DNA of 64,000 bases from Bacillota bacterium (GCA_023407175.1 JAEYMU010000024.1:248001-312000), one strand, 5' to 3'; positions 26,144-35,559 are shown, counted from the stretch's first letter. The notes: generated by a model not told the origin, from the sequence alone. Numbers and translations are program-made.

Positions 26144-28351
26144 ATGGTGAATGTTGAGAAGCTATGTTTTAACTGTTTTCATGAGAAGGCAGATGCGGGC
26201 ATATGTCCGCACTGTGGCTATGATAATGTTGATAATACGGTGAAATTTCCGGGAGCGATCAAGGAGGGCAGTATTCTCAACGGACAGTATATCGTTGGAC
26301 GTGTACTGGGGCAGGGCGGCTTCGGTATTACATACCTGGCACTTGATTATCAACTGGAGCTTAAGGTTGCGATTAAGGAATATTTACCTGACGGCATGGC
26401 TGCCAGGCTTCCTGGGACAACATTGATTTCTGTTTATGAGGGTGAGAAGCAGGATAATTTTAATTACGGAGCTGAGCGCTTTTTGGATGAAGCCAGAGTT
26501 CTGGCTAAATTTATCGGTAACAGGAATATTGTAAGCGTAAAAAGCTATTTCAGAGAAAACAATACGGCTTACTTTGTTATGGACTATATCGAAGGAATCA
26601 ATTTCAAGAATTATATTAAAAACCACGGCGGTAAGATTAGTTACCAGGAGGCAATGAAGATTTTGCTGCCGGTTATGGATGCACTGGCAACCGTACACCG
26701 GGAGGGTGTAATTCACCGGGATGTAACACCGGATAATATTTATATTACAAAGAATAATGAAGTTAAACTGCTGGATTTTGGATCGGCCAGATATAGCCTG
26801 GGAGATAAGAGTAAGTGTCTGGATGTTATTCTAAAGGCCGGTTATGCACCTAAGGAGCAGTATATCAGAAAAGGAAAGCAAGGTCCCTATACGGATGTTT
26901 ATTCCCTTGCCGCATGCTTTTATGCATGTATTACCGGTTATCTCCCTCCGGATGCCCTGGAACGGATCGAGAATGATGAGATTGTTCCAATATCAACAAG
27001 GGGAATTCATATTCCGGACTACATGGAGAATGCTATTCTTAAGGGTTTAGAGGTTCGTGCCGAGGATCGCTTCCAAGCTATGGAAGAGTTTAAAGAGGCT
27101 ATATTGGCAGAAAATGAGCCAGCTCCAAGTGTTCCGCTGCAGATCCCGATTCCTGCGCAGAATCAAGTATTAGAGCCAAAATCGGTAACGTTACCGAAAC
27201 AGATATCAGAGAAGAAGGCAGGTTTGGCTGACACGGTAACGGGAACTGTCCCTGCTGCTTCTGCTGCAGTTCCTGCTTTTACTCCGGCGACCTCACAGTC
27301 CCCTGTTGTTGTAACCACGGGAGAGCTTTCAGGTCCGATTCCAGTGGCGGAACAGGTGATATCACCTCCTGTTTCACAGCAGCAGCCTACAAAAAGTATA
27401 TTTGCTAATAAGCGCATTCTTGCATTAATGTCTGTTGCCTGTGTTCTCTTATTATTTATAGCGGCGGGGCTGATAGCCCTGATGACGAATAATCAGAAAA
27501 CTGCAAATACAGCGAAGGAAACCGTCCAAAGTGCAGGCGGCACAGACGCGGTGGTCACGCCTTCCCTGAATATCCCTCTGGTGGCCGTAGAATTGGTTAT
27601 TGACTCGGACTTAAAGGATTTTGACAGTATGACTGCAGAGGTGCCGGATAAGGTAAAGGATGCCAAAATTGAATTGACCCAGGCGCAAAGCAAGGAGGAA
27701 TTTGCAGAGTTAACCAGGGATAATTACGAGACCAATCAAAAGAGCATCAGCTTCGGATATTTTGATCAGGAAATCCTTGATGATGCACAGTCCTTTGGGG
27801 CAACTGTGAAGGCATCCTCCATTATGAAGGATGGGTATTATATTATCATTGGGGTTGAGGCAGGTATTGCCTCCGATATTATAAAGAAGCTGGAGCCGAC
27901 AGAGCAGGCCGTTGCGGAGGAAGCTCTTGCCCAGGAAGCCTTAGCAACCCAGACGGCGGAAAATGCCGCTGCAACCCAGGCCGCAGAAAATGCTACCGCA
28001 ACTTTAGCCGCAGAAAATGCTGCCGCAACCCAGGCTGCAAAGATGGCCAAAGAAAAGGAGGAAGCCGAAGCAAAGGCTAAGGCGGAGGAAGAGAAAAAAG
28101 CAAAAGAAAAAGAAGAGGCCGAGGCAAAGGCCAAGGCAGAAAAAGAAGCCGAGGCAAAGGAAAAGGCGGAAAAGAATAAATGCAAATATTGCAATGGAAC
28201 CGGAAGGGTGGACTGCACCTGGTGTGACGGAACCGGAATATGCATCCATCCTCATTATGATGAGAATGGCGATTATATTTATAAAGGAAATCCTTGTCCA
28301 AAGACAATTCCATGCTCGATTTGCGGAGGAGACGGAGATATATCAAATTAG
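26144..28351 (+). CDS. Membrane Ser/Thr protein kinase with N-terminal zinc ribbon and C-terminal CxxCxG zinc finger
   Basis: The product has 735 residues. Order of parts: a zinc ribbon (CFNCF...CPHCGY, residues 5-25); a kinase domain of about 270 residues with glycine loop LGQGGFGITY, Lys78 in VAIKEYLP, catalytic Asp193 in HRDVTPDN and DFG at 211-213; a Pro/Thr-rich linker; one membrane span near 424-446; an extracellular part with a small domain; a charged Ala/Glu/Lys coiled coil of about 95 residues; and a cysteine-rich tail from Cys680 with CKYCNGTG, CTWCDGTG and CSICGGDG, like the DnaJ zinc region. Thr replaces the usual Lys in HRDxKPxN, which is known for this IKEYLP subfamily, so activity is expected. 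The ATG at 26144 is preferred over a GTG at 26135. It is central to the FHA/PP2C island. Confidence 0.88.
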   Translation: MVNVEKLCFNCFHEKADAGICPHCGYDNVDNTVKFPGAIKEGSILNGQYIVGRVLGQGGFGITYLALDYQLELKVAIKEYLPDGMAARLPGTTLISVYEGEKQDNFNYGAERFLDEARVLAKFIGNRNIVSVKSYFRENNTAYFVMDYIEGINFKNYIKNHGGKISYQEAMKILLPVMDALATVHREGVIHRDVTPDNIYITKNNEVKLLDFGSARYSLGDKSKCLDVILKAGYAPKEQYIRKGKQGPYTDVYSLAACFYACITGYLPPDALERIENDEIVPISTRGIHIPDYMENAILKGLEVRAEDRFQAMEEFKEAILAENEPAPSVPLQIPIPAQNQVLEPKSVTLPKQISEKKAGLADTVTGTVPAASAAVPAFTPATSQSPVVVTTGELSGPIPVAEQVISPPVSQQQPTKSIFANKRILALMSVACVLLLFIAAGLIALMTNNQKTANTAKETVQSAGGTDAVVTPSLNIPLVAVELVIDSDLKDFDSMTAEVPDKVKDAKIELTQAQSKEEFAELTRDNYETNQKSISFGYFDQEILDDAQSFGATVKASSIMKDGYYIIIGVEAGIASDIIKKLEPTEQAVAEEALAQEALATQTAENAAATQAAENATATLAAENAAATQAAKMAKEKEEAEAKAKAEEEKKAKEKEEAEAKAKAEKEAEAKEKAEKNKCKYCNGTGRVDCTWCDGTGICIHPHYDENGDYIYKGNPCPKTIPCSICGGDGDISN
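27956..28036 (+). repeat. Three tandem 27-bp repeats inside the kinase gene
   Basis: Three back-to-back units encode AENAAATQA, AENATATLA and AENAAATQA. They form the start of the coiled-coil region, and copy number may vary between strains. Confidence 0.8.
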
Positions 28352-28391
28352 TTTTATAATAAACCAGATCATGTGATAAAGGAGGAAGTAT

Positions 28392-29084
28392 ATGTCAGTT
28401 GTAGAATGTGGAAAAGGACATCTGTATGATAATAATATTTATACTGCTTGCCCTTACTGCAACAGCAATAACCAGAGCGTTAATTTCGGAGGAGTGTCAG
28501 TTGGCTGGGAAAACAAAACCATGCCAATTGCAGAAGGGTACAATCCCAGTTCAGACAGCTACAACCGGGCAGGAGACCTGCCGGAGGTAATGCAAAGCGA
28601 GATATCGGTATTAAATGAAGGTAAAACCTTACCGCCAAAGGATTATACCAGGGCCAAGAAAGTGGAAGACGATAACAAAACCGTCGGCATCATGAAGGAG
28701 AAGCTGGGGATTGATCCGGTAGTAGGCTGGCTGGTATGTATCGCCGGTAAGGAAGTCGGTAAGGATTATAAGATCAAGGGACAGATTAATACCATCGGGC
28801 GAAGTGAAAAAATGGACATCTGTATTAAAAATGATAATACAATTTCCTACGAAAACCATGCCAGATTAAGCTACAGTGAAAGAAATCAGAAATTTAATTT
28901 AATTCCTGCCGAAAGTAAGAATGTCATCTATTTAAATGATAATGAGGTATTCACACCAACCATACTGAATGCTTATGATGTGATTGATTTTGGTGAGACG
29001 AAGCTGATGTTCATACCATTTTGCAGTGACAAATTCAATTGGAATTTAATCAAAGCAGGTGAGGACGGCAATGTTTCTATTTAA
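28392..29084 (+). CDS. FHA domain protein with N-terminal zinc-binding motif
   Basis: The product has 230 residues. A CxnH/CxxC-type start (CGKGHLYDNNIYTACPYC) probably binds zinc. Residues about 110-215 form an FHA domain with TIGRSEKMDICI, ISYENHARL and NVIYLNDNEV; the Ser/His pattern of the phosphopeptide site is partly changed. Threonines in the middle region (GKTLPPKDYT) could be kinase targets (inference). No membrane span is present. It overlaps the start of the PP2C gene by 14 bases. Confidence 0.85.
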   Translation: MSVVECGKGHLYDNNIYTACPYCNSNNQSVNFGGVSVGWENKTMPIAEGYNPSSDSYNRAGDLPEVMQSEISVLNEGKTLPPKDYTRAKKVEDDNKTVGIMKEKLGIDPVVGWLVCIAGKEVGKDYKIKGQINTIGRSEKMDICIKNDNTISYENHARLSYSERNQKFNLIPAESKNVIYLNDNEVFTPTILNAYDVIDFGETKLMFIPFCSDKFNWNLIKAGEDGNVSI

Positions 29085-29904
29085 GAAAAAAGCTGCGGAA
29101 AAAAAGGTAACGGATGCAGGGAGAACCTTAAAACTTAACCAGGTAAGCAGAGGCCTATCCTACCGGGTCGGGAATCTCCAAAAGCCGGGTTCTCGCAGTA
29201 ATCAGGAGGATTCCTTTGCTTTGGTAAATGCCCTGGATGTGAATGAAATGGCACAGAACGGACTGTTTGCAATCGTAGCGGATGGAATGGGCGGAATGAA
29301 GGATGGAAAGCTTGTAAGCGAAGCAGCAGTTGCCGGATTTGTTCAGGCCTTTCATAGCATAGACAGAACACAGGATATCCCAGGCCAATTAGCCCGCAGT
29401 GCAGCGCAGATAAACAGCTCTCTATATGACAGATTTGAGGGCGATGGGGGAACGACGGTGGTGCTTGTCATGATATACCAGGAAAAGGTATATTGGGTAA
29501 GTGTGGGAGACAGTACCATCTATTTAAAACGCAATGGCGGTTTGTATAGGCTGAACGAGGAGCATACCTACAGGAACAAATTGTATCTGGAAGAGGTCTA
29601 TCGGGAGGTTGTTGACAAAGAAAAAGTGGAACGTGATGAGGATGGTGTAAGGCTGAGTGAATTCCTGGGCAATAGCAGTGTTGACCGGATTGATTACAAC
29701 CGCAAGCCGTTAAAGCTAAAGGACGGGGATGTGATACTGCTGTGCTCGGACGGTATCAGCAGCTATTTAGAGGAGTCCCTGATATTGAATGCATTGGCAC
29801 ACCCGCCGGAAACAGCCTGTGAGCTGTTAAATGCGGCAGTTGTTACACAAAATCATAAAAATCAGGACAATTATACAGCGTTGGTCATATCCTGCATTAA
29901 ATAA
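29071..29904 (+). CDS. PP2C-type Ser/Thr protein phosphatase
   Basis: The product has 277 residues. Metal-binding motifs are complete: RSNQEDSFALV, VADGMGGMKDG, VSVGDSTIYL, LLCSDGISSYL and the final NQDNYTALV. It should reverse phosphorylation by the kinase encoded two genes upstream. It is cytosolic. The ATG at 29071 has GGTGAGG seven bases before it, and the GTG at 29059 is the alternative; either way it overlaps the FHA gene, so the two are probably coupled. Confidence 0.92.
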   Translation: MFLFKKKAAEKKVTDAGRTLKLNQVSRGLSYRVGNLQKPGSRSNQEDSFALVNALDVNEMAQNGLFAIVADGMGGMKDGKLVSEAAVAGFVQAFHSIDRTQDIPGQLARSAAQINSSLYDRFEGDGGTTVVLVMIYQEKVYWVSVGDSTIYLKRNGGLYRLNEEHTYRNKLYLEEVYREVVDKEKVERDEDGVRLSEFLGNSSVDRIDYNRKPLKLKDGDVILLCSDGISSYLEESLILNALAHPPETACELLNAAVVTQNHKNQDNYTALVISCIK

Positions 29905-29938
29905 TTTATTATGGATCACCCAGAGGAAAGGGGTATTT

Positions 29939-31186
29939 ATGAAAAGGTCAATCAAATGGTTTATCACCGCGCTGTTAAGCGCACTTCTTCTTACGGCAGG
30001 AGCAGTACCTGCTTATGCAAGTGAGTTCAAGCAATCTACCCTGGACGGTATTGTTTATATCATTACCTCAATCCCGGACTATGTGAATGAGAATGAAATC
30101 TATTATGCGACTGGAACGGGCTTCTTTGTAGGAACCCAGGGAGAGGATCCCCAGTACATATTGACAAACTGTCATGTAATCGAAGACTTTTTAATCAGCG
30201 GAGGCGGTGCCGGACCAGGTTCCCTTGAAATCGCTTATGACAAGGATACCTACGAGGAGGCTTATGTTGTAACCTATAATCAGGAAAAGGATGTTGCAAT
30301 CCTAAAGCTGGCAAAGCCGACACAAAATCGTAGTGCGTTAAGGCTGAAAACCGTGGATGAAACAGCAGTGGGAAGTACAGTGTATGCGATTGGATATCCC
30401 TATACCTCCGATGTAACAATCGATGCGGTAAATTATTATGGGGAGAATGATACCACTGTTACCTCCGGTACCATAAGCCGTCTTATTTTGGAATCCGGCA
30501 CCGGTACACAGCTATTGCAGATGGATGTTAATATAAACAGCGGCAACTCTGGCGGACCCTTGGTGGATACTGCGGGCAATGTTCTGGGTATCAACAGCTA
30601 TGGCTCTGCATTAGATGATGATATGAATTATGCGGTCAGCATTGAAGAGGCAATTCCCTTATTAAAAAATAATAATATACCCTATGAAACGGCACAGGAA
30701 TCCTCCTTGTACAAATTCCTTCTTCCGATCATAATCGCAGCAGCGGTGCTTGTTGTAATTATAATCGTACTGATTATAGTATTAAACGGAAGCAGGAGGA
30801 AAAAGAAGGTAGCACCTGCTCCGGAGCCTCCGGTTGTCAGCCAGCCGACTCCGGTAAAGCCTGTAAAGGCGGTGATCCGTTCCATGTCCAGCCAGCATTT
30901 GGGAAAGACTGTGGGAATTACTTCGCAGCCGATCTTAATCGGACGAGATCCCTCCGTGTGCCGGATTGTATATAAAGAGGGGACTCCGGGTGTCAGCTCA
31001 AGGCATTGCCAGATTTATTATGATGAAATGAATCAGGTTTTTATTCTGACAGATTTAAAATCCACCTACGGCACCTGTCTTTCCAATGGTCAGAGATTGG
31101 AGCCGAATGTTCCCTATCCGTTGAAGGCCAAGGACGCTTTTTATCTTGGCGAGAAGGATAATTTAATCTATGTTGATCTGGAATAA
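29939..31186 (+). CDS. Secreted trypsin-like protease with membrane anchor and cytoplasmic FHA domain
   Basis: The product has 415 residues. A signal peptide (cleavage near AYA-SE) is followed by an HtrA/trypsin-like protease domain with all three catalytic residues in context: LTNCHVIED (His), EKDVAILKL (Asp) and NSGNSGGPLV (Ser). A strong membrane span near 255-280 and a basic stop-transfer RRKKK come next, then a C-terminal FHA domain (LIGRDPSVCRIV, VSSRHCQIY, STYGTCLSNG). The protease is thus outside and the FHA inside, so it may read the phosphorylation state in the cell and act at the surface. The start at 29939 follows GAAAGGGG. Confidence 0.9.
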   Translation: MKRSIKWFITALLSALLLTAGAVPAYASEFKQSTLDGIVYIITSIPDYVNENEIYYATGTGFFVGTQGEDPQYILTNCHVIEDFLISGGGAGPGSLEIAYDKDTYEEAYVVTYNQEKDVAILKLAKPTQNRSALRLKTVDETAVGSTVYAIGYPYTSDVTIDAVNYYGENDTTVTSGTISRLILESGTGTQLLQMDVNINSGNSGGPLVDTAGNVLGINSYGSALDDDMNYAVSIEEAIPLLKNNNIPYETAQESSLYKFLLPIIIAAAVLVVIIIVLIIVLNGSRRKKKVAPAPEPPVVSQPTPVKPVKAVIRSMSSQHLGKTVGITSQPILIGRDPSVCRIVYKEGTPGVSSRHCQIYYDEMNQVFILTDLKSTYGTCLSNGQRLEPNVPYPLKAKDAFYLGEKDNLIYVDLE

Positions 31187-31233
31187 GCTTATCAAATGAT
31201 AGAATAAGTAATACCGACGGACAGGAGCAGTTC

Positions 31234-31959
31234 ATGAAGCTAAAAATTCATACCTATACAAATATCGGCGGCCAAAAAAAGAATGAGGATTATCTGGAAT
31301 ACTACTGCGATTACAAAAAAAGTATCTTTGTACTCGCAGATGGACTCGGAAGCCATGGCAATGGTGAGATAGCTTCAAGCCTTATTACCCAGTCCATATT
31401 GTCGGAGCTTAAGGAGCTTCAGGTAATAGAGCAGGCAGAGCTTGAGGCGGCATTCTATAAGGCAAATCTTACTCTGGATAAAAAGCGGAAGGAATCCGAA
31501 CAGACTGGAATGCTGACAACGGCAGTAGCTCTGGCAATCTGTGAGAACAGAGCTGTCTGGGGGCATGTGGGAGATTCAAGACTGTATTTTATCGCGGACA
31601 ATGAGCTGGAGGGAGTGACCAGGGATCATTCCGTAACCTATAAAAAATATTTATCCGGTGATATTTCCTATCATGATATCAATACGGATGAGGACAGGTC
31701 CAGTCTGCTGAATACCTTCGGGAATGCGGAGCGGTATCATCCGGAATTTATTGATATACCCCAGGTAATCAAAGAAGGAGATGCGTTTTTGCTATGCTCG
31801 GATGGTTTCTGGGAATGTGTATATGATGAAGAGATATTAATAGATTTTTTAAAATCGGATACCCCAGAGCAATGGGTTAATTATATGCTGCTAAGACATA
31901 TAAAACGAACCAAGCCCGTCAATGACAGCTATTCCTTGCTTGCTGTCTTTGTGGAATGA
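31234..31959 (+). CDS. Second PP2C-type phosphatase
   Basis: The product has 241 residues and is shorter and diverged from the first PP2C in the island. Metal motifs are kept: KKNEDYLEYY, LADGLGSHGNG, GHVGDSRLYF, LLCSDGFWECV and VNDSYSLLAV. Two different PP2C enzymes in one island suggest either two substrates or one sensory copy. It ends just before the VWA gene, whose ribosome site overlaps its 3' end. Confidence 0.9.
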   Translation: MKLKIHTYTNIGGQKKNEDYLEYYCDYKKSIFVLADGLGSHGNGEIASSLITQSILSELKELQVIEQAELEAAFYKANLTLDKKRKESEQTGMLTTAVALAICENRAVWGHVGDSRLYFIADNELEGVTRDHSVTYKKYLSGDISYHDINTDEDRSSLLNTFGNAERYHPEFIDIPQVIKEGDAFLLCSDGFWECVYDEEILIDFLKSDTPEQWVNYMLLRHIKRTKPVNDSYSLLAVFVE

Positions 31960-31985
31960 TGCCGGATATTGGAGGATATACATTA

Positions 31986-33482
31986 ATGAAAAAGGTGTTA
32001 CTGATTATATGTGCATTGCTTGTGGTAAATCTGTTTCCCGTATTTGCCAGGGCGCAGCAGACGGTATCGGACTCGGAGGCACAGATTGTGCAGACCTTCA
32101 CACAGGAATCCGATTTATATGCCTATGTCAATATACCGGAGGGAAAAAAAGATAATACGCTGACAGCGGATGCTCTATTAGATAACACTTATTCCTTTGC
32201 TCAGGCAGAGCCGATTGTAACCGTTGAGAAGTCCGCTTCACCGGTGTCCTATATGTTCCTGGTGGATGTTTCAACCTCTATGCCTAATTTTCAGGCAAAT
32301 GTGGAGAGCTTTATCGGTGATTTCATGTCGTTAGCCGGAGAGAATGCCTCCTTTGCACTGGCTACCTTCGGAAAAGAATTTAAAATCGATTGTGATTTTA
32401 CGAAAAAGCAGGAAGCTGTTAAGGCCTCTCTGAAGGCCCTACAGTATAATATCAGGCAGACAAGTTTGTATACATCCCTTTATAATGCGGTTGATTATTA
32501 TAATAAGAGGGAAAGGACAGAGGGTGAGCTATATAATATTATCGTGATTTCTGACGGCGTTGAGGTCGATAAAAACGGGATTACCCGTGAAGAAGTTGAA
32601 AAAAAGATCAAAGAATCGGCGGTGCTAATCCATACCTTCGGTCTGCCGACAAAAAGTACAAAGGACGAGGAAATAAAAACCTCCCAGGAAGCCTTGAAGG
32701 TAATGGGGTCCTATGCTAGAGCCTCCTTGGGAGTACATACCGTATTGGGCTACGATGGAAAATCCGAGAAGGAGCTGGCACAGGAGATAATCAGTTTTGT
32801 CAGACAGCTGTATATCACACGGTTTGATGTTACGGATTTTAAGTCAGAGAAGGAAAGCTTTACGATAAAGCTCGTTTTTGCAGCCTCCGGGAATGATGCA
32901 ATGATTTTTAATGCCTGGGGAACGGTTACTCCAGTCACTTCCGGGGCTATCCCAAGCCCCTCCATCACTAAGGTAATTCCGCCGGATAACGGTTCAATAC
33001 AGCAGGAAATAGCAGAAACGTTGGCAGATCAGGAGAGTACGGGAAAGCAGGGAATTTCTATTGCCGGAATAAAGGGTATGCTTCTGGGAATGATATGCCT
33101 TATTATAGTCATTGTGGTTGTCGTTTTGGTATTACTTCTGCTTTTGTTTCGGAAAAGATATCAAAGGTCACCATCGGCATCCGACGGAATTTATATGAAG
33201 GCAGAAATTCTTTCAGGTAATTGTAAACTGGAAAAAAATGAATTATACTTATCGGAGGAATTGTATATCGGGAGAGATAAAACCTGCGCAATCCGGTTAA
33301 GGAACAGGGATGTTTCAAAGAAAAACTCCAGAATATATGTCAGGGATTTTGTCGTTTATCTTGAGGATCTTAATTCAACAAATGGAACGATGATTAATAA
33401 CATGAAGATATTTTCACCAAATAAGCTTCGCAGCGGCGATGTTATAACTATTGGTTCTGTCAGCTTTACATTAAAGTTTTAG
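31986..33482 (+). CDS. Secreted VWA domain protein with membrane anchor and cytoplasmic FHA domain
   Basis: The product has 498 residues. A signal peptide (cleavage near ARA-QQ) precedes a von Willebrand factor A domain at about 80-260 with an intact MIDAS DxSxS (FLVDVSTSM) and VISDG. A membrane span near 365-390 and a basic RKRYQR lead to a C-terminal FHA domain (YIGRDKTCAI, VSKKNSRIY, LNSTNGTMINN). The plan copies that of the protease-FHA protein, with a metal-dependent adhesion or ligand domain outside instead of a protease. The ATG at 31986 follows GGAGG; the ATG at 31956 has no site. Confidence 0.9.
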   Translation: MKKVLLIICALLVVNLFPVFARAQQTVSDSEAQIVQTFTQESDLYAYVNIPEGKKDNTLTADALLDNTYSFAQAEPIVTVEKSASPVSYMFLVDVSTSMPNFQANVESFIGDFMSLAGENASFALATFGKEFKIDCDFTKKQEAVKASLKALQYNIRQTSLYTSLYNAVDYYNKRERTEGELYNIIVISDGVEVDKNGITREEVEKKIKESAVLIHTFGLPTKSTKDEEIKTSQEALKVMGSYARASLGVHTVLGYDGKSEKELAQEIISFVRQLYITRFDVTDFKSEKESFTIKLVFAASGNDAMIFNAWGTVTPVTSGAIPSPSITKVIPPDNGSIQQEIAETLADQESTGKQGISIAGIKGMLLGMICLIIVIVVVVLVLLLLLFRKRYQRSPSASDGIYMKAEILSGNCKLEKNELYLSEELYIGRDKTCAIRLRNRDVSKKNSRIYVRDFVVYLEDLNSTNGTMINNMKIFSPNKLRSGDVITIGSVSFTLKF

Positions 33483-33563
33483 GGGAGCTGCCTATTTCTT
33501 TCATAACAGGAAGCTATGATGAACAAATAGTACTCAATAAAAAGAAAATAACGGAGGTAGGAA

Positions 33564-35402
33564 ATGAAAAAATTACTTAAAATCAGTATGGGGTTATTAT
33601 TAGCGTTGCTGTTGTCGGTTTCGGCTCCAATCATCAGCCTTCCCGCGGCACCTTCTACGGTTTATGCTGCAACGGTCCAGACACCTAAGGTGAAAGAGAG
33701 CAGTGTCACTTTATATGTTGGCTACAAGACCTATCAGATTAAATTTACGAATCTTAGCAGCAGTGCATCCTTAAGCTTCAAATCCAGCAATAAAAAGGTT
33801 GCTCAGGTTAATAAAACAGGTATCATAACACCTATAAAAAAAGGAAGCGCTACAGTCACAGCAACGATTGAACAAAAAGGAAAGAAATATACCTCTCAAG
33901 TAAAGGTGACTGTTGATAATCCAAATATTAAATTTACCGCCAAGACGAAATCCCTGAAGGTTGGAGAAAGCTTTACCTTTAAAGCAAAGGCCTATGGCTC
34001 CAGCGATAAAATTGTATGGAGTGTTTCCAAGACCTCCCTTGCGACCATTGACAGCAGCGGTAAGCTGACGGCAAAAAAAGCCGGAGAAGTGGAGGTTATA
34101 GCAACATCAGGAAATATATCGGTAACCTATACTGTTACTATAGATAAGGGCATCTTCTCGACGGACAGTACGAATCTTGCATTGTATGACCAGCAGCTCA
34201 TCTATATTAATGCGGAGAAAATGGATAACAATGACAGTATTATCTATAATGTAGATAATGAAGATATTGTCACCTGTAAATGGGGTACATGGAACGGAAA
34301 AGCCTTTCCGTTATTAATTACACCGCAGAAAAAAGGTTCAACAGTTATAACAATTACTTCCGTAAAATCAACAGAAAAGCTTATCATCAATGTGACGGTG
34401 GTCGATGAGCCCAGCGGACGTGATGCCAATGCCAAGGAGCTGACGGCTAAGGAGATTTATACAAAATGTGCTCCGTCAACTGTTGAAATACAGACAGAAG
34501 AAACTGTCGGCGGAAGTCTGGGATCGGGCTTCTTTATCCAGAGCGGTGTTGTTGTTACCAATTACCATGTAATTGAGGATGCAACAAAGATTAAGATTAT
34601 AACCTACGATAACAAGGAATATGAGGTTCAATCTATCCTGGGTTATAACAAAGATTATGATATCGCAATTCTTTATATTGATGCCGTGACAGAACATCTT
34701 GCCTTAAATAAAGGGGATATTTCCGTCGGTGAGACCGTGTATGCGCTCGGAAGTCCTCAGGGATTGACCGGTTCCCTGTCGGAAGGCATTGTATCCTCAG
34801 CTTCCCGTGTGTATGACGGAGTGGAGTATATACAGGTTACGGCGCCTATTTCCTCCGGTAACAGCGGTGGACCTCTGGTGAATGAGTACGGTGAGGTAAT
34901 TGGTATTAATACCTTTTATTTTACGGACAGCCAGAATTTGAATTTTGCTCTGAATGTATTTCAGGTTAATAAAATAGATATTAATTCCCCGATTAATCCG
35001 AGTGATTTTTATGCACAAAATGAAGCAAAGTCTTTGAATGAGGACCCGGCAAAGAGCCAGAAGGCTTCAACAGCCCAGTTGGTTGAAAGCAATACGATTG
35101 TAATGGGCAGTTTATCCTATGCGAATGTTTATGATGCATATCATATCAAGCTGAGCAGTTCGGATTATGTTTTAGGAATTTGTGTTCCTGACGAGAGCTC
35201 ATATTTCAATGATTTGTATTTCAGTGTTATGGATTCTCAAGGCAATTGGGTATTGGATTCCTCCTCTTACAGCTTTTCGGACGGTTCTCCATACATGGGC
35301 TTTGAAGATACACTCCCGGCAGGAGATTATTATATTGTAGTTTATGCCGGCAGTGATTATCTGAATTATACATTAAATTACAGCTTCTATATCAAGTACT
35401 AG
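33564..35402 (+). CDS. Secreted Big2-domain trypsin/HtrA-like serine protease
   Basis: The product has 612 residues. Signal peptide (cleavage near VYA-AT), two Ig-like Big2 repeats at about 40-115 and 120-200, a third beta domain, then an HtrA-like protease at about 305-480 with VVTNYHVIED (His), YDIAILYI (Asp) and SSGNSGGPLV (Ser). The last 130 residues look like a bacterial pre-peptidase C-terminal (PPC-like) beta domain. There is no PDZ domain and no anchor, so it may be free or wall-bound through Big2. It closes the signalling island, followed by a terminator, and is the second protease in it. It may be a substrate or partner of the FHA-linked protease. Confidence 0.88.
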   Translation: MKKLLKISMGLLLALLLSVSAPIISLPAAPSTVYAATVQTPKVKESSVTLYVGYKTYQIKFTNLSSSASLSFKSSNKKVAQVNKTGIITPIKKGSATVTATIEQKGKKYTSQVKVTVDNPNIKFTAKTKSLKVGESFTFKAKAYGSSDKIVWSVSKTSLATIDSSGKLTAKKAGEVEVIATSGNISVTYTVTIDKGIFSTDSTNLALYDQQLIYINAEKMDNNDSIIYNVDNEDIVTCKWGTWNGKAFPLLITPQKKGSTVITITSVKSTEKLIINVTVVDEPSGRDANAKELTAKEIYTKCAPSTVEIQTEETVGGSLGSGFFIQSGVVVTNYHVIEDATKIKIITYDNKEYEVQSILGYNKDYDIAILYIDAVTEHLALNKGDISVGETVYALGSPQGLTGSLSEGIVSSASRVYDGVEYIQVTAPISSGNSGGPLVNEYGEVIGINTFYFTDSQNLNFALNVFQVNKIDINSPINPSDFYAQNEAKSLNEDPAKSQKASTAQLVESNTIVMGSLSYANVYDAYHIKLSSSDYVLGICVPDESSYFNDLYFSVMDSQGNWVLDSSSYSFSDGSPYMGFEDTLPAGDYYIVVYAGSDYLNYTLNYSFYIKY

Positions 35403-35410
35403 ATTTTTTG

Positions 35411-35458
35411 AAGGGTGTCCCAAAGGTGGAGAAGAAAATCACTTTTGGGGCACTCTTT
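35411..35458 (+). terminator. Terminator of the signalling island
   Basis: An 18-pair stem with three G-U pairs (35411-35428 with 35440-35457) is followed by a short T run. Confidence 0.6.
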
Positions 35459-35559
35459 AAATTTTACTGGAATTTTATTAGAAAAGCATATATAATAGAG
35501 TATGGTTTTGAAGTAATCCAGAAATGGATCATATTTATCATGAATGCAGGAGAAGCGGA

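Noticed and set aside
26714..26737. Kinase motif HRDVTPDN lacking the usual Lys, suggesting a pseudokinase
   Set aside because: The catalytic Asp, the VAIK lysine and DFG are all present, and Thr or Ser at this place is normal in this clostridial subfamily.
27183..27196. Perfect 14-bp palindrome CGGTAACGTTACCG, similar to the LacI-type sites upstream of 18489
   Set aside because: It lies inside the kinase coding region, far from any promoter, and codes for ordinary linker residues; chance is the simpler explanation.
27838..28346. Long antisense frames opposite the kinase coiled coil
   Set aside because: They mirror the Ala/Glu/Lys repeat composition (giving Phe/Ser/Leu-rich proteins) and have no ribosome site.
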